DNA of 18,409 bases from Ichthyophonus hoferi (Eukaryota > Opisthokonta > Ichthyosporea > Ichthyophonida > Ichthyophonidae), in assembly GCA_002751075.1 (NCBI GenBank), contig NAOQ01000594.1, forward strand, positions 9,750 to 28,158, read 5' to 3'. Below the pieces are notes generated by a model, which saw only the letters and a program-made list of their open reading frames with translations, made no database searches and was not told where the DNA came from. The translations under genes were made by a program, and so were the position numbers. Below are positions 17,365-18,409 of this stretch, one piece after another (the first letter of the stretch is position 1; the number at the start of each line of letters is the position of its first letter).

Positions 17365-18120
17365 GTGAAAGTTAGGTTTTCAAATGACTGAAGAATCCAC
17401 TGTAGCTAACATCAATCTGCCAAACGAGAACCCAGTTCCACCAGATTTTGATCTTGGTTCCACTTCAAATGATACTCTCGGATCGATAACCTTAGAGGAA
17501 CAATCCTTTGACTAAAATTGTAAAAAGACGGGGATTGTAGGTTTGTTTAAGATGCAGTCCATCGTCTGGCATGCGTTATTGTAAGAGCAACAGTTTTAGA
17601 TAAAATCAGGTATGCTTATCCTGTATTTTACTTTTTCAACAGGTCTCTCTAGTAATACATACAGTTATTTCACAAACGAACTAGATATTATCTGAAATCT
17701 AAAGACACAGAGATTTTTATGCTGAACAGATTTGTCCGGAATTCCAATTGTTGGATACTAGGTACATAACCCTATTGAGAAATGCAGTCATAGTTTTACA
17801 ATGGAAGAGACTGCTTCATGTATTTAATACTAGAAAGCATATTTCTTTGTAATTAAAATCATCATGTAGAAATAGTCTTTGGATGCCTTATGACAGGCCA
17901 TTTACTTATCCCAAATTGACTATAACTACATAAAGTAAAATCCAAAATAAATACATACTCATTTTTTTAAAATATTGTATTACTTTTATTAATAACAAAT
18001 AGCTTGCACCCTATGTTAGTGTAACAGCTATAATTTGTTGACCAACCAAAACGAAATCATTTTTATTATTATACTGGAAACTAGAGACTAATTTAAGACT
18101 ATAGTATTTAACGCGCATAC
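17365..18120 (+). repeat. Direct repeat R, right copy (R2)
   Basis: The second copy of the repeat at 12494-13239, in the same orientation. It carries an ATG-led frame (17384-17515) and, downstream, a splice-like pair: AG/GTATGC near 17609 and TTTTTCAACAG near 17642, which would define an intron of only about 33 nt. TTTATT at 18062-18067 reads AATAAA on the - strand and could serve the gene entering from the right edge. Confidence 0.75.
17384..17515 (+). CDS. Short ORF conserved in repeat R (R2 copy)
   Basis: A 43-residue frame starting MTEESTVANINLPNENPVPP, continuing DFDLGSTSNDTLGS and ending SFD before TAA at 17513-17515. R1 carries the same frame in recognisable form (TEESTIANINLPNENP, then TSNDTL). 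Several differences between the copies are silent, so the frame may once have been coding. No family is recognised. It could be the start of a gene duplicated with R, or the 5' coding end of an element. Confidence 0.3.
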   Translation: MTEESTVANINLPNENPVPPDFDLGSTSNDTLGSITLEEQSFD

Positions 18121-18242
18121 TTATCTAGAAACCTGTACGTACGTACTCAAAACGTCTGCAAGAATCATATACGTATACATAATGGCTTATACTTTTTTTT
18201 TTTGAAAGGTTTCTAAAGAGAAAAACATCAATATTAACCAGT
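18121..18242 (-). other. Presumed 3' UTR of the right-edge gene
   Basis: Sequence between repeat R2 and the stop codon of the - strand gene. It contains a T11 run at about 18190-18201 (poly-A on the gene strand) and no AATAAA. The nearest AATAAA in the gene's direction is at 18067-18062 inside R2. Confidence 0.3.
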
Positions 18243-18409
18243 TTACAACAACGCGCCAAATATGACAGCAGCAACAGAAGAAATCAGTGACGGTACCACA
18301 AATGATCCTGCTCCAGTCTTGGCCTTAGCAGCTCCAGTTGTTCTCACAGAAGCTGCAGAAGTTGATTTTACAGGCTCATCCTTAGGCTTTGGCTCTTCAG
18401 GTTTTGGCT
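18243..18409 (-). CDS. C-terminus of a GPI-anchored-type surface protein (partial)
   Basis: On the - strand an open frame enters from the right edge and ends with TAA at 18245-18243; 54 codons are visible. The product has three parts: a charged Pro-rich linker (PKPEEPKPKDEP), a Ser/Thr/Ala spacer ending AKAKTGAGS, and a hydrophobic tail (FVVPSLISSVAAVIFGALL) that runs to the stop. Small residues, a short spacer and a terminal hydrophobic segment without a basic cytoplasmic tail are the known pattern of a GPI-attachment signal, with the GAGS region as the likely omega site. The protein would be secreted and tethered to the outer membrane surface. The ectodomain lies outside the window, so its function cannot be named. 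A single-pass protein with no tail is the alternative. Confidence 0.6.
   Translation of the reverse strand, partial: PKPEEPKPKDEPVKSTSAASVRTTGAAKAKTGAGSFVVPSLISSVAAVIFGALL

Larger units (their letters stand above)
12494..18120. mobile_element. Repeat-bounded block with an old, broken Ty1/copia fossil
   Basis: Two direct repeats of about 750 bp (R1 at the left, R2 at the right) bound a 5.6 kb block holding two pieces of a Ty1/copia-type pol gene: a protease/pre-integrase-side piece on the - strand and a reverse transcriptase/RNase H piece on the + strand. The total size suits a copia element with LTRs. R1 and R2 differ at roughly one base in five by eye. I see no convincing target-site duplication, primer-binding site or polypurine tract, and R carries a coding-like frame. 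R could therefore be a separate repeat family. The copia part is an ancient, non-functional relic with several breaks. Confidence 0.5.

Overview
The window is animal nuclear DNA, very AT-rich, and holds one complete host gene: a six-exon fibrillarin gene on the + strand (coding 5848-9467). All five introns have GT..AG ends. The assembled protein is 313 residues with an N-terminal RGG domain and the fibrillarin methyltransferase fold. Introns of 0.3-0.7 kb, abundant TA and TAA microsatellites and a Ty1/copia-type fossil suggest an invertebrate. The sequence alone does not fix the phylum.

Layout. 1-2400: modules of an unknown interspersed repeat (called X, Y and Z here), with Z carrying an open exon-like coding segment. 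2400-5500: AT-rich DNA with microsatellites and no gene I can support. 5500-5847: fibrillarin promoter with CCAAT, TATA-like and CACGTG motifs. 5848-9870: fibrillarin with its 3' UTR and poly(A) signal. 10200-11870: a second, more decayed set of the same modules in the same orientation but in the order Y-Z-X, so fibrillarin lies between two sets. 12090-12420: a CpG-rich hairpin patch and an inverted relative of a stretch near 1.8-2.0 kb.

12494-18120 is a repeat-bounded block. Two direct copies (R1, R2) of a ~750 bp repeat enclose two pieces of a Ty1/copia-type pol gene. A protease/pre-integrase-side piece lies on the - strand inside a ~0.6 kb segment with 45-bp inverted arms. A reverse transcriptase/RNase H piece lies on the + strand. 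The copia material is an old, broken fossil. Between the pieces is a compact unit with TATA box, an 84-codon ORF and a poly(A) signal that I do not recognise.

At the right edge, on the - strand, is the 3' end of another gene. It encodes a Pro/Lys/Glu linker, small residues and a C-terminal hydrophobic tail, the pattern of a GPI-anchor signal.

I see no operon-like gene cooperation and no clear novel defence or RNA system. The points most worth a second look are the in-frame-skippable GAR exon of fibrillarin, the bracketed copia piece, the orphan mini-gene, the permuted repeats around fibrillarin, the coding-looking repeat R and the GPI-type tail.
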